The notes under the pieces: model-generated
Database searches by the model: none
Seen by the model: only the letters and a program-made list of their open reading frames with translations
Told to the model about the DNA's origin: nothing
Shown: in pieces, positions 1 through 11,353 of the stretch
Layout of the letters: each line of letters opens with the position of its first letter
How positions within the stretch are numbered: position 1 is the first letter of the stretch
Translations under genes and position numbers: made by a program
Source of the DNA: Nicotiana tabacum
Taxonomy: Eukaryota > Streptophyta > Magnoliopsida > Solanales > Solanaceae
Direction of reading: 5' to 3'
NCBI RefSeq assembly: GCF_000715075.1
Contig: NC_134082.1
Coordinates: 144,262,948 to 144,326,947, forward strand
Length of the DNA: 64,000 nucleotides

Positions 1-1083
1 CTCCTTAGGGTAAACTTTTGGGTTTTGAAAGGCGAAATGATATCGGATTTGAAGAAATTCTTGTATGGTTGGACTCATTATCGAATGGTGTTCGGATTTT
101 ATAATTTTGGTTGGGTTTGTTAACACGGGACCGGGTCGACTTTTTGGGACAATTTTTCAATTCTTTGCGAAGATCATAATTTCATTATTTAAATTAGCTT
201 CCTATAGTTATATTTATATTATGAAATGTTTTTGCTAGATTCAAGCCGTTCGGAGTTGGAAATCGAGGGAAAGGCCTATCAGTTGATTGATTTAGCGCGG
301 TATGAGGTAAGTGTCTTGTCTAACCTTATGTGGGGGAAATTTCCCTTAGGATTTGGTATTGTTGTGATAATTGTGATATGTGGAGGCCATGTACGCAAGG
401 TGACGAGTGCGTACACGTGCTAAATGTTGAAATTTCGGTTTCAGCTATGTAGTTTTATTTTCATGCTTTAATTGAGTTGCTTTAGTATATTATAGTCACT
501 ATGTTTTGTCTAATTTCACATGTCTACTTATCTTATCTCCTATTTGCAACTTGTACTCCATATTTAGTTTAGTTACTTGCTTTCTTAATTCCGTATTCAT
601 TATTTAATTGTGGAATTATTTACTTGAAATTTGCTATTCTTGAAATATCTTGCTGTTGAGTTTGGTGTTGAGTTTCAAAGGTCGTGGTTTCTATTGTGGC
701 AAAGTGTAAGTTGTGAAATATCATTTTATTTAGTTTTTATGTTTTGGCATTTGTGTTATTGTCAAGAGGATTGTTTGGTTGTTTGCACGAGGTTTATGTT
801 GTGTTGTTGTTACTATTGATATGCATGCGGTGGTATAAGGTCTGGGTGTTGAAATGCATGCGGTGAGATAAGGTAGGCTTGATATGCGTGGCTAGTAGGG
901 GAACTACTAGAAGCCATGAGGTGTGATAAAGTGTGCTAAAACGAGGGGTGCAATTTCAGGAAAAATAATTTTCAAAACTAAATATAAAAGTTCCCGTAGT
1001 TATATAAGGAAAGACTGTGAGTTACTTTTATGATTTGGGACTGCGAACCGGTACCTCGGTAGGTCCCCATATTTGCTGTATTT
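1..1083 (+). repeat. Chromovirus-type LTR fragment (element D)
   Basis: Non-coding sequence that resembles the middle of the LTR of element C (about 28270-29000). Shared blocks include the part around GGAGTTGGA, the stretch ending GCGAGTGCGTACACGTGC, and one degenerate unit of the GGGACTACGG...CGGTA tandem motif near 1038-1070. The short ORFs here are not convincing genes. The left end lies outside the window and the right side is cut by the insertion of element E at 1084. Orientation follows the LTR of C. Confidence 0.7.
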
Positions 1084-2470
1084 TGATGACGTCCAAATCT
1101 ACTACTAAAAAGTAAATGGACATGGTAACATGCAATATAATTTACCTAATTATGAGTCGGGGTTCGAATCCCACAGAAAACAATATGTAGGTGATTACGA
1201 GTGTAAGAGAATTTTCACTTGTTATGCAATGCCAAACACTAAGAAGGGTGATTGTAAAATATTATAGCTAAATGCGGAAATGTAAACTAACCTAGAAAGC
1301 AAGTAAAATGATCAATGGCTACAAGTATGGATGTATTGGGAATTACACTCAAGTAACGATCCAATGTATTTCATGATTTAACAAATATGAGAAAGTTTAT
1401 GTCAATTAGCTTCGGGTAATAATTCTATATTAGCTTCTTTCGAAGACTAACAAGATTTCTTAATTAAATTATCCCTAAAATAGTTAAGAGATTAAGCACA
1501 CCTGGATATGGCTACAAGTAGTACAATCCTATCCCTAGGTAGAATCTATAAAATGAGGATTAAATCCTCAAGTTCTTGTTAATTAATCTTTCCCAACCCC
1601 GAGTAATCTTTCCCAAAATTAATTTGAAGTTAATGGGCGGGCGAGCCCTAGGGTTAGCTAATCCATTTGGAAACATTAAAGAACAAGAATAATTAAAGAA
1701 ACAATAACTCATTGTATAAAACATAAAAATCATTCAATACATAAGCACAACAAGATATTTAATCCACACTTTAAACATGAATATTTCCATAAAAAATATT
1801 CAAGTGTTGGATAAAATACTACACACTTAGATATACAATACAAAACAAGGAAATGAAGAAATAAGCATAAATGAGTAAGAAATTCTCAACCAAAAGCTTC
1901 AAATCTTCAAGACCCAAGTGTGTGTGCAAGAACCCTGGCTTCCAAACTTGTTCTTTCTAGTCCAAAGACTGAAAATTTAGCCTAAGATATTTGACAAATG
2001 AGCTAGGTTGTGTATTAAATGGTTTTGGGTAAAAATACGTGAAATTCTAGAACTGCCCAGTTTTTCCGCCTAGTTTCTTCTTCGCATTTTCATCAACACC
2101 TTCGCGTTCGTGAATGTTTGTTTTGATGAGCTTCACGTTTGCGATTGTACCTTCGTGTTCACAAAGGTTTGAGTTCTGCTGCTTCGCGTTTACGATGTAT
2201 ACTTCGTGTTCGCAAAGGTATGGCTTTCTACTTCTTTGCGTTCACGTTAGACCTTCGCGTTCGCAAAGGGTAAATCACTGGGCAGATTTTGCATTGTCCA
2301 TTTTAGCTCTTTTTTGACTCATTTTCACTTGGTTTCTTCACCATCACTTCTAAATCACACACAACCTGTAAAATAGAAGTAAATGACATTAAACACACAA
2401 TTTTATCAACCAAACATAGAGAAAATCTAAATTTAAAGACGAGATAAGTTGGTAAAATACCCACTTATCA
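1084..2470 (-). repeat. 3' LTR of element E (1387 bp)
   Basis: Begins TGATGACGTCC and ends CTTATCA, so it has TG...CA ends. A second copy of the same length lies at 23416-24802 with a perfect TSD, which fixes both boundaries. The polypurine tract sits just to the right on the minus strand, so this is the 3' LTR of a minus-strand element. The part near 2090-2280 holds several TTCGCGTTCGCGAA-like inverted repeats. A GGTTCGAATCC string resembling a tRNA B box occurs near 1160. Confidence 0.85.
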
Positions 2471-2485
2471 AACCCCCAAACTTAA
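2471..2485 (-). other. Polypurine tract of element E
   Basis: Read on the minus strand, the sequence TTTAAGTTTGGGGGTT runs straight into the LTR start TGATAAG. A G-rich tract of this kind next to the 3' LTR is typical of Athila/Tat-type Ty3/Gypsy elements. Just upstream on the minus strand is GCTTGAGGACAAGCA, a string I associate with the same kind of elements. Confidence 0.75.
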
Positions 2486-4227
2486 ACTATTGCTTGTCCT
2501 CAAGCAATTTAACAACTAAGGACATCCTTCAATAAAATCATTAATTAAGCTCAATGACATACCAAACATCATTTCAAGTCAAAAAGGTTCAAATTAAACA
2601 CATTCTAGTGACTTCGGTTGGTACCAACAATTAATCCAAAGCATATGAATCGCCAACAAATTTTCATAAATTTCATAACACCACATTAATCAAAGTAGCA
2701 ACCAAGTCATGACACTAAAGCTTCAAAATTTGCCTCACTATCACAAACAATTTTCTTTTGTTCATTCCTCCCAATTGGAGATTGGATTAAGTTCATAACT
2801 CAAAATTTCATGTTCCCTCACACTTATGAGAGAATCCTAACTTATAAATTGCAATTTAAACACAAATGGGATATCAAATAGAAAGAATTAACTCTCACTC
2901 TCACAAAGATATTCAAATGCACAAAAGTAGTAACACAGGCTTGCCCTTCATGTATTTCTCCACTAATGTAGACACACTTAGTTCAAAATCAAGTAGGACT
3001 TAAAGGATTGTAATGTAGGTTTTTGGTTAAGTTAGGGCACAATTTGGATAAGAGTGACTCAAAACCTCCCTAAACACTACAATTTGCAACAATTAAAGCA
3101 CACTTCCTTCAAAAATATTTTCCAACCTTTCTTCACTTTTCATTCCACACCTATTCTTCTCTTTATTCACTACTCCTTATTTTTCCTTCCTTTTTTTAAA
3201 AATATGTTTTTACCTTTTTTTTATATTACCTTTCACCTTTTAAGTAACTTTCACATCACAACTTTTCCATCCTTCACCTCCAAACTTAGGCTTTTAGCCT
3301 ATGTTTACACTTTCAAAGTACTTAGGGAGGTAGGGTGCAAAAAGCTAGATCAATAAAGAAAAAAGGTGAGAGCTTGTAACATGGTTGCCAAAGAAAAAGT
3401 TTAAAGGCTCAAAATGGATTGACTAGGGAAAATATGCAAAAGTAGGAAATTTAAGGCACAATAACGGTCCAAGGAAGACCTAACATCATTTTTAAACCAA
3501 AGTAGTCTAGGATTTCGCCTTGAAGCACATTCCGGGCAAGTTCTAGACTACAAATAATGCAAAAGAACTTATAACAAATCTCACCATACATGGCACATGG
3601 AAACTCGAATGACATATAAATCCATAATCCAATTAAAACCAATGAACCCGAAGAAAATCATATATAGCCTAAAAGGCTATTTAATGAATCAAAGAGCCAA
3701 AAATAGAACCTAAAAGTCACAACAAGGATTATTACTTCAATTATTTTTTATTTTAAAAATCAAAACTTTATATGCCAAAGTTTAAATTATGTTGGTACCA
3801 AAGAAGCCACACGTTGGTTTATGGATACAAGATCATACCCAAAACCAATTTATTCACTACTAGCAACTATACTAACTAAAAAAATATATTTACCTAAAAA
3901 AAACTAAAAAATATTAATCCCTTAGGAAAGTTGTCATACCATCCATTGTAGGGAAAAATCACCCAATTCGACACAAATTATTTCCCTGAAAAAGAATCGC
4001 GACATCCAAAAAAAATCAAGGATTTTAATTAATACTACTATAAGTAAATAAAATAGCAAAAATAAGAAAATAATAAATACTAAAAAGAAAAAAAACTAAT
4101 GCTAACATGCTAGAATTAAACTTCAAATTATTACTAATAAACTAAAATGTCAACCAATCTACACAAGTTCACAAAAAATGGTCATGCTTCACTTACATCC
4201 ATCATATATAAATGAGTCACCCCTAAC
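2486..4227 (-). other. Non-coding 3' region of element E
   Basis: About 1.7 kb of AT-rich sequence between the last ORF of E and its PPT. I see no open frame that looks real, no tRNA and no clear tandem repeat. The 100-residue frame at 3054-3356 is rich in Phe, Leu and Ser from T/C-rich DNA and is treated as chance. Confidence 0.6.
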
Positions 4228-5632
4228 CTAAAGTGTTGCACCATCATCAATGCAACTAAACAAAACAAGATAAAATGAAGGAGGTGCTCCCTGAACCGTA
4301 TCAGTCGGAGCTGGAGGTGGTGGGAAATTTGAGCTCCAAATCTGCATCATCATCGTCCTCTGATTCACGTGAGCCACAAAATGAACTCAGCTTGTGCATC
4401 ATCTTGTACAAAAATATGCTTTTTCTCTTCTCATGCTCCTTGAACTTTCTCTGCCTCTTCTCAATTTTCCCTTGCCGGGCGGCTCATATTCTCCAACCTG
4501 GTGTTCATGGCCTCCATCTTGCCCGTTATTTCTTTTTGCTCTTTGATCACATCATCTATGGATAGTGGGGAGCAGTGCCAGTAGATGTGCTAGCCCTAGG
4601 TGGGCCAGTAGGAAGGCCAGCTATAAGCTGCCTAATATGCACATCTACTCCATGTATCTGACTGAATAAGTGACGCATAGTGTGAGGGTCGGACTAGAGT
4701 GGTACCATGGGGTCAAATGACCCTGGTGCAGGTGCAAAGGATCCGGCAGGATCAGTGGTGGCCTCAGAGAACTGCCCAAAAAAAGAGGATGTAACATCAA
4801 CCTCCTTTTTTTCTGCTTGTCACTTGGTCCCCTTTTCAGCAAAGGATGGATCATTGTCTTTCTCGGACCTTTCTCAATATCATTTGGGCGTTTTATCACC
4901 CCGGAATCATAGCATAGTCAAGCGATCAAGGATGGTAAGAATAGGCTCTTGGACCTCCCATGAGTGGCTTTCTTGATTTCTCGAACAATGTCCTCCCCCC
5001 ACGTTCACAGGTTGTCCATCCATGATAGCAGCAATTATCAGTGCCCTCTCTGGTGTCACATCAATGTCATTTATAGAAGGCAAGACTCTTGCACAGATAA
5101 TAGAGAGCCATGTCTTTGCCTCAGCTGTGAAATCATGAGAATCAACTCCCTTATGCAGTGTCATCCACTTCGGGGTTCCCCCATCATATAATTTGTCCAC
5201 TAGCCACTAGTTTCCTCCAACTCTAGCTCTATCTCTGTAAACCTCATTATCGGCATTGGTAAGGCCATAAATTTCATTGATTATCTCATGGCTGAAATGG
5301 ACTTGCACATCCCACACAGTAGTAACTAAGGTACCTTGGAAGTCGGTCCTCAAGCCGTTTGCAAAAAATTCCAAAACTACTATGTGGTTGGCCTCATTTG
5401 GTTGCTCGGCAAAACAAATCCACATGCTTTCTACCAATCTTGCGTAGAAGCCCGACATTTTAGCTTCAACCTTTTCCATGTTTATGCCTCTTTCCCGGAC
5501 GATGGTCTTTGACAAGAGTTCATCATATTTCCACTCACATTCTGTAGATAGAAACCGTTCATGATCAAAGGGTTCCTCTTAATCAGCTTCGAGGACATGT
5601 TCTTGCTCAATTTCATTGTGTTCTGGACTCAT
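4228..5632 (-). pseudogene. Transposon ORF with plant-transposon domain (element E)
   Basis: A decayed minus-strand gene starting at ATG 5632 (MSPEHNEIEQ). The reading includes IVRERGINMEKVE, VVLEFFANGL, INEIYGLTNADNEVYRDRAR, TWLSIICARVLPS and DVTPERALIIAAI. This order matches the family annotated as putative plant transposon protein (PF20167, as I recall it), which occurs in the env-like or ORF2 position of Athila/Ogre-type elements. Its function is unknown. An in-frame stop falls after residue 17, another at 5207-5209, and a frameshift near 4990 moves the reading into a basic, proline-rich tail (4645-4899) with more stops. The stop at 4228 is the most likely original end. It lies 5' of the PPT with no pol in between. 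Strongly supported as a family relative, not as a working gene. Confidence 0.7.
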
Positions 5633-6027
5633 TTTATGCTCAAAATACCTAAAAAATAGACCAATAATGCTAAAAGCTCATATAGACAATGTATTAGGAA
5701 GCATTTAGGCCAAAGAAATGGGCGAAAAAGGTTCCGTGCAGAGCTGTGCGAAGTTACTATTTTTAGAAATTTTTGGGATTGCTAGTGATTGCTCTTCGCA
5801 TTCGCGAGCAGCCCATCGTGTTCGCGAAGAGCAAATGATTTAGACCTTCGCGTTCGCGAAGGTCAAAAGTTTTTGCCCCAGACATTTGCCTTCGCGTTCG
5901 CGAGAAGACCCTCGCATTCGCGAAGGTCATCTTCCTCGCCCAGACCCAGTTTTCTTTCAGGCATTTTTTCAAGCAGTTGGGGTGCCCTCTTTTCTTTGTT
6001 CGTTTTACAAACCATTGAAGAAAAAAT
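5633..6027. repeat. E interior with TTCGCG hairpin cluster, copy 1
   Basis: Non-coding DNA upstream (minus sense) of the E ORF. From 5725 it nearly repeats the sequence at 16141-16465 on the other side of element T. Clustered inverted repeats are seen; the best is 5843-5864, with 10-bp arms GACCTTCGCG and CGCGAAGGTC around TT. The frames called here on both strands come from this palindromic DNA and are not genes. Confidence 0.7.
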
Positions 6028-6747
6028 TGTTTACCGTGAAAATGGTAATAGCAATTGAATTATTATCTGGGACTCTAAAAATACGTGATCTATTTTATGC
6101 TAGTTGTTAGGGCAGTTGATGCTAGATATGTGAAGTTTAACAGCGAAATACGAACTAAAGCAGAGTTATAATCAAACTGAGGGGCTAGCTATCCGGGCAT
6201 CGGGCTAGCCGATGAAGAGCCTTGAGGTCGACGCCTGGGCTCGGGCTAGAGCTATCGGGGATAATTGGTAAGGGGCTAACAGTTAGGATATAATTGGAAG
6301 AGGCTCTTTATGGCTAATATCAAGCAATAAATGAAGAACAAGAATGAAAGTAATAAATAAAAGAGGTAGTCTCGAGCGAGTAAGTTAGAGATAAAAGAGA
6401 GAGAGAGAGAGTTGTTATTGATCTTGTGTAGAATAGTTGGAGCAACCACCTTTTCAAAGTGCCAAGGACCCCCTTATATAGGAGGGGATATCCAAACATA
6501 GTACAAGAGTGCATTAATTGTAAATGCATGGAGATGGGACGACCAGATGCGATACCAGGTTCTGCCAGTGCTATCCGTTCATCTTGGGAACTCCCCTTTC
6601 CCATACTATAGCCGTTGATACGCAATGCCCCCAGGGCCAGTACCCGATGACTCCCGAGGGTGGGTCTCTACCTTGGCTTCGAGCCTCGAGAAGCATGCCC
6701 ACGAGGCGACCCAATGACGGGGAAATCGGGCCCCCGATTTTACTGCA
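6028..6747 (-). repeat. 3' LTR of element T
   Basis: Starts TGTTTACCGTG and ends TACTGCA, so TG...CA. It aligns with 15441-16140 across most of its length, with shared blocks such as GGGCAGTTGATGCTAG and GACCAGATGCGATACC. It carries only eight GA repeats (6396-6411) against eighteen in the other LTR. A small indel-rich stretch near 6180-6250 separates the two LTRs. Confidence 0.85.
6473..6480 (-). promoter_or_regulatory. TATA box of T LTR (3' copy)
   Basis: On the minus strand this reads TATATAAG inside CCTCCTATATAAGGGGG. The same box is kept in the 5' LTR at 15881-15888. Its place within the LTR fits the U3 promoter of the element. Confidence 0.6.
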
Positions 6748-7080
6748 TATAGCTAGTCTCCACGTTTCTTAGAGTGAAAACGGTAAGAAACGATAAGAAA
6801 CAACCTTGAATTCCTTCCTCCTTCGACGTTCTTGCAATTAGCGATGGCTACGAGGTGCCAAGATGCAACACGCACGCTGCTCCTGCAGGTTTCTGCATTG
6901 ACTGTGGCAGTTGGCTGCCTCTTGGCCTCATTCAATGTGCACACAATGCTTTTATAAAGAGTCCCCTTCTTTCTTTCTATAACCCATTGCATGCCCAAAC
7001 CCCTAATAAGGTTCGTTCTTCCTTTGCTTTCGTTCTCTCTTAGGAACGAACTCTTTTTCTTCCTTCAGAATCTTTTAAGG
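6748..7080 (+). promoter_or_regulatory. Upstream region and TATA box of antisense gene
   Basis: Sequence between the 3' LTR of T and the start codon of the antisense gene. TTTTATAAAGAG places a TATA box at 6953-6958, about 125 bases before ATG 7081. A C/T-rich leader follows (7000-7070). On the minus strand this is the segment just before the 3' LTR, where I see only a weak purine-rich candidate PPT (about 6748-6763). Confidence 0.5.
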
Positions 7081-9558
7081 ATGGCGAAAACTTCCACCTA
7101 TGCTTCCGAGGAGGTTGTAGGCTCATCCTCTTTGCTTCTTTCTTAAGGCGAGGTGGATACACCTACTTGTGCTGAGGAATGCATCCCAGGATATTTTGCG
7201 ATGACCTCCGATTTCAAGGTCGAGAGACCTTCCTCGAAGCCAGTGCGTCACGAGCCTATGACTCGGTATATCAGCTCGGTAACGGACGTCGGGAGAGTGA
7301 GGGCTAATTGTCGCTGGGGGGATACCATGATTGTGGAGATTCCTGCTCGGAAGGACTATATTACGGCTCACAAAACTGGCTTTATAAGTGTATATACATA
7401 TCCATTCACCTTGGGGCCAGTAGGGCCATCCTCGCCCTCGATCGACCCCGTGATTCTCGACTTCTGCCGATGTTATAAGGTAACTCTAGGCCAAATTCAT
7501 CCTTCATTCTGGCGCGTTGTTTATATGATCAAGAATTATTCTAACATGATAAAGGAGATGCCCTTCACCCTCAACCACCTGATCCAGATGTATAGTCCCC
7601 ATCTCCTCCGAGGGGTCTTAATCAAGCTTCACTGTCGAGCCCCAAGGTACCTTTTTGCCTGCGCGGAGGAGCCCTAGAACGAAGGATGGATAAGCGGATT
7701 CGTTCGAGTGAGGAATTCTGACCTAATTCCGGCGGAAAAGATGTTGTTCCCTAAGAAGTGGAATGCTGGGCGTAAGTAAACGCGTTGTGAGGTCTTCCTT
7801 CGCTTCTCTTTGGCAATATTTCTTCAAGCATCTAACTCCATTTTTCTTGTTTTTTTAGCTATAGAATCCTACCCTAGTGCGGTTTCGGACCTCTAGGGCT
7901 GGGTTAGCCGCTTATACTCAATTTTCCCATATGCGGAATGACTGTGGTGAGATTTATCCCGAGCTCAATGGGAAGCCAAAAATCATGGTTAGCTTCGAAC
8001 CTTGTTGCATATGCATATTTTGACGCAAATCGCTATTAATAGTGTTCTTTGTTCTTTGTGATTAACTTCTACATTTGTGTAGGTCTGGGGGAAGTCCCTT
8101 TGATGAATGGGGCACCACCCATTGAAGGGGACGCCCTAGTGCCTGGCGAGAAGAAGAGAAGGCAAAGGGGTTTGCTGGTCGAGCCTCCGGAGTTCAAGAG
8201 GGTTAAGGCGGAAGAATCCAAGGTTAACTTGGCAGCTCTAATCTCAAAGACGGTGGGAAACCCTCGAGCTGAAGGCGAGGGGGAAAACATCTTCCCAACA
8301 ACCCTCGAGGAGCGTATAGGCTCGGCCAATCTTCGGGCCGTGGGGATGGAGGTTTCCGAACTGAAGACTGATGCCACTGTGTCCCATCTTTGCAATGGGG
8401 ATGCAATGGATGGAGTATCGAGCACTACCCCCGAGTCGGCTGGTGGCCAGAATTCTACCCAAGTAGAGGCGCCCTTGGTGGGCAGTTTGAAGGGGCCCGA
8501 CTTCGAGGTCTAGGGTGAACAAGGAACGAAGGCTTTAACTAGTCTCGTTAGCCTTGTGATCATTGTTGATTCACCTCAGAGAGTGATCCTACTGCTGCAT
8601 AGAGTGCAAGATGCCCCGTGTGAAGAGCCTTTTGGAGTAGGTGCATTATTCAAAGGCGGAGGTGCGATCGAGAGGTTGTCGACCGTTCTCGAGGGAGGTC
8701 CAGAGGTTGATGCTTCATTTGTTTTCGACGAGATGGGCAGACTTTGCGAGCGGGTAATTTTTGCTAACCTCATCCATTGATCTGGGCTGCTCCGATCTTT
8801 GTTTTTCTAACTTGTCTTTTTTTGTGGCTTCAGGCTAAAGTGCTCTACAGCCAGGCTCTTACCCAGCACCAGGATGAGGTGAATCGTCATGAGCGTGAGA
8901 AAGCCTATCTTACTGAGCAGGTTACTCATCCCCCGTTTACTATTATTTGAATCTTTGTGAGATTCTATTGCTTTTAACGTCTCAGAACTGATTTGTGCAG
9001 TTTGAGAAGAAACATGCCCTGCTTAGAGGGGAGCTTCGGGCCAGAGATGCTGAAATTTCCGAGCTTAGTCGGTACATAAACGAAATGACTTCCGAGAGGG
9101 ACACCCTCCAGGCAAGGGTAACCTTAATCGATCGTTATCTCCGGGATGCGAAGGAGGATAATGAGAAGTACAAAGGTCTCCATTCCGAACTGGTGGCTGC
9201 ATTGTCTTGGATCAAAGCTGTAGTCAAGGCGCTTGTATCCTCGCACGAGGAGGGAGCTATTGTCATAAATGCTTGCGTTGAGAGGGCGTCTGAGGGGGAT
9301 AGCCTGAATTTACCTCGAGCTACGGATCGTGCCTAGCCGGTTTCCCGAAAGCTGACCATTGGGGGTGTGTCAGATGGCAGCTCGGATGGTGCTAAAAATA
9401 AGGGTGGATCCCTAGGGAGAGAGGATGCCGTTGAGAAGGGGCCGCCGGGGGACTCGTACTTATTAGGGTGCAACCCTTGGGGAGCCATTGAGGATGTAGG
9501 CTCGACGATAGATTATGATACTGTTGATTTTCCTTTCAATTTTCCTGTTTGTATATAG
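7081..9558 (+). pseudogene. Antisense multi-exon gene (aORF) of Tat element T
   Basis: Plus-strand gene antisense to the pol of T. Proposed exons: 7081-7768 (donor GTAAGT), 7859-7985 (acceptor TTTTTTAG), 8082-8752 (acceptor TGTGTAG, donor GTAATT), 8834-8920, and 9001-9558. Exon 1 holds a domain with FISVYTYPFTLGPV, VILDFCRCYKVTLGQIHPSF and MPFTLNHLIQMYSP, which I recognise as the putative gypsy-type transposon family (Transposase_28, PF04195). The last exons (FEKKHALLRGELRARDAEIS onward) look like a coiled coil. In-frame stops at 7144 and 7675, two or three in exon 2, and stops at 8513 and near 9334 make this copy a pseudogene. aORFs in this position are known from Tat elements; their function is unknown. 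A host gene is unlikely because of the location between pol and the 3' LTR. Confidence 0.75.
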
Positions 9559-11353
9559 TACTTTCATACTGGCATATGTATAAAGTGAACCCTGTGGCTT
9601 TGTTTCTTCCACTCCCCTTTTTTGTCCGGAATTTGGCTGGGTGTTCCAGTTTTTTTAGAATTGGCAAGAAACTTTAGATTCGTGATACAACCCTGGGGCT
9701 CGTTAGGCAAGCTCGGGGGCTTTTACGCCCCAGGTCGATGCGACCTTTAATGTAAACTGGCGTTAGAGCTCTTATACTTTTGCTCAACTATTTTGGGTTT
9801 AGTCTCCGAGTCGGGCTTCGACTCAAGCCCATTCGACCCTCAAGATTTTGTGATTTCAGGGGCTGGCGACAATGGCTACTATGCCTTGGGTTGAAGCAAC
9901 CTTTTATGTATGTGGCCCTAAGGCTCATGAAGATGGCGACGATGGCTCTTAAACTATGACCTTGGGCATGTATAGTTAACTATTTTGGATCTAGTCTCCG
10001 AATCGGGTTACGACTCGATCTCACTTTGACCCTCAAGCTTTCAAAATTTTTAAGCTGGCAGCAGTGGCTCTTACGCTTTTGGTCGTTGCGACTGTTTAGA
10101 GTATGTGTGGCCCTGAGGCTTATTAGGCTGGTGACAATGGCTCTTACGCTTTTGCCCTTAGGCATATGTAGGCTTTGTTTTCCTTTCATTAAGGACTTTT
10201 TGAGATAATTTTGCCTGACTCATCGTCGGTTTGGGAAGAACCTCGATTTTATGTCATTTGCGGCGATGTTCGAGCACCTCGGACGGTTTAGCTCGTAGGC
10301 TGAGTAGCTTGAAGCCTTGTGATTTGGAGCTGACATGGTTGAAGCTCATTTGCCTGTTCGAGGGTAGCCTGTTTAACCGGTTCTTTTTGAAGTAGATTCG
10401 AAGTAATGGCCTGTGATTTTATAGCGATGGTCGGACGTTCCTGAGTCACATTAATTTGGCTGGTGCAGCCGTATAGACCGTAGTCATTTATTTTTGGCCC
10501 GAGCCATTTTTGATCTTGAGTATGGTAGTTTAGGCATCTACATCGAGGGTATGCCCTTTCAGGACTCTTACAAATGCAACATATAGCATAAACTTCGGGA
10601 TAGAGTTTTATGCCTATAGTAAGGTCTTAAGAAATTTTCGTGCCTGTTGAGGTCTTACAGTTTTGCCATGCCTATTGAGGTCTTACAGTTTTTGTTGCTA
10701 TATTAAATAGGTCTTGCTAGACCGAGTTTGCCCGCTCGGGGTCTTATGGCCTCGGGTTTTTAAGTGAATGGCAATTGGCGATAGTCTCCGAGTCATCGAG
10801 TTTGCTTAGGCTCGGAGGCCGTTACTTGTGAGCTCAGAGTTGCCTCTTTGAGGGCTTATAGGTATGGAGTTCTGACCCTGAGGCCATGCGGGTGCCGAGC
10901 TATTGACGCTAGTCTCCGAGTATTTCGGAGCGTTCTTGGCAGAGGCATCCTTGTTGTGAAAATGTTGAATTTTCTTTGGAGTACGAGATGCTTTGGCGAA
11001 AGATGTTCTTTGATTGTTTGGCATAAGTACATGTTGTTTTGTTGCTGTGAGCCCGGCTTGTGTGGATACGGCTCTTTTGACCGTTTGGCCAGGTACATTG
11101 TTTCCTATTGGTACTTAATTAGCCGTTCCCTGATTTCTCCGAGTGGACGACCTATCAATAGGGTGCCCTCCAGTGTTCGGGGTTGATTGCAAAAGAAGCC
11201 TTGCAAGCTTGTTGGGTCTTCCTTAGGCAACGCATGGTCGTTGCCTATTAAAAAACCTTTCCGGCGGAACCCTCTTCGGGGCAAAAGCTTGGTCAAACGA
11301 AAGGGGTGCAACGTTTGCTCGAGGATTTTTGCGGAGCTTTTCGATCGGATACC
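9559..11353 (-). other. Non-coding spacer of T between aORF and pol end
   Basis: About 1.8 kb without a convincing gene. It holds two diverged copies of a roughly 190-bp unit (about 9795-9980 and 9985-10175) sharing TAGTCTCCGA.TCGGG, GACCCTCAAG and TGGCTCTTACGCTTTTG, and a 37-bp doublet around GAGGTCTTACAGTTTT (10640-10695). More TAGTCTCCGAGT strings occur at about 10782 and 10911. Repeat-rich 3' regions are known for Tat elements. Confidence 0.6.

Noticed and set aside
3054..3356. 100-residue protein in the E 3' region
   Set aside because: Low-complexity Phe/Leu/Ser reading of T/C-rich DNA with no relative in the other elements.
7081..9558. Host protein-coding gene
   Set aside because: It lies inside element T between pol and the 3' LTR, has a transposon-type domain and several in-frame stops. 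It is best read as the antisense ORF of the element.
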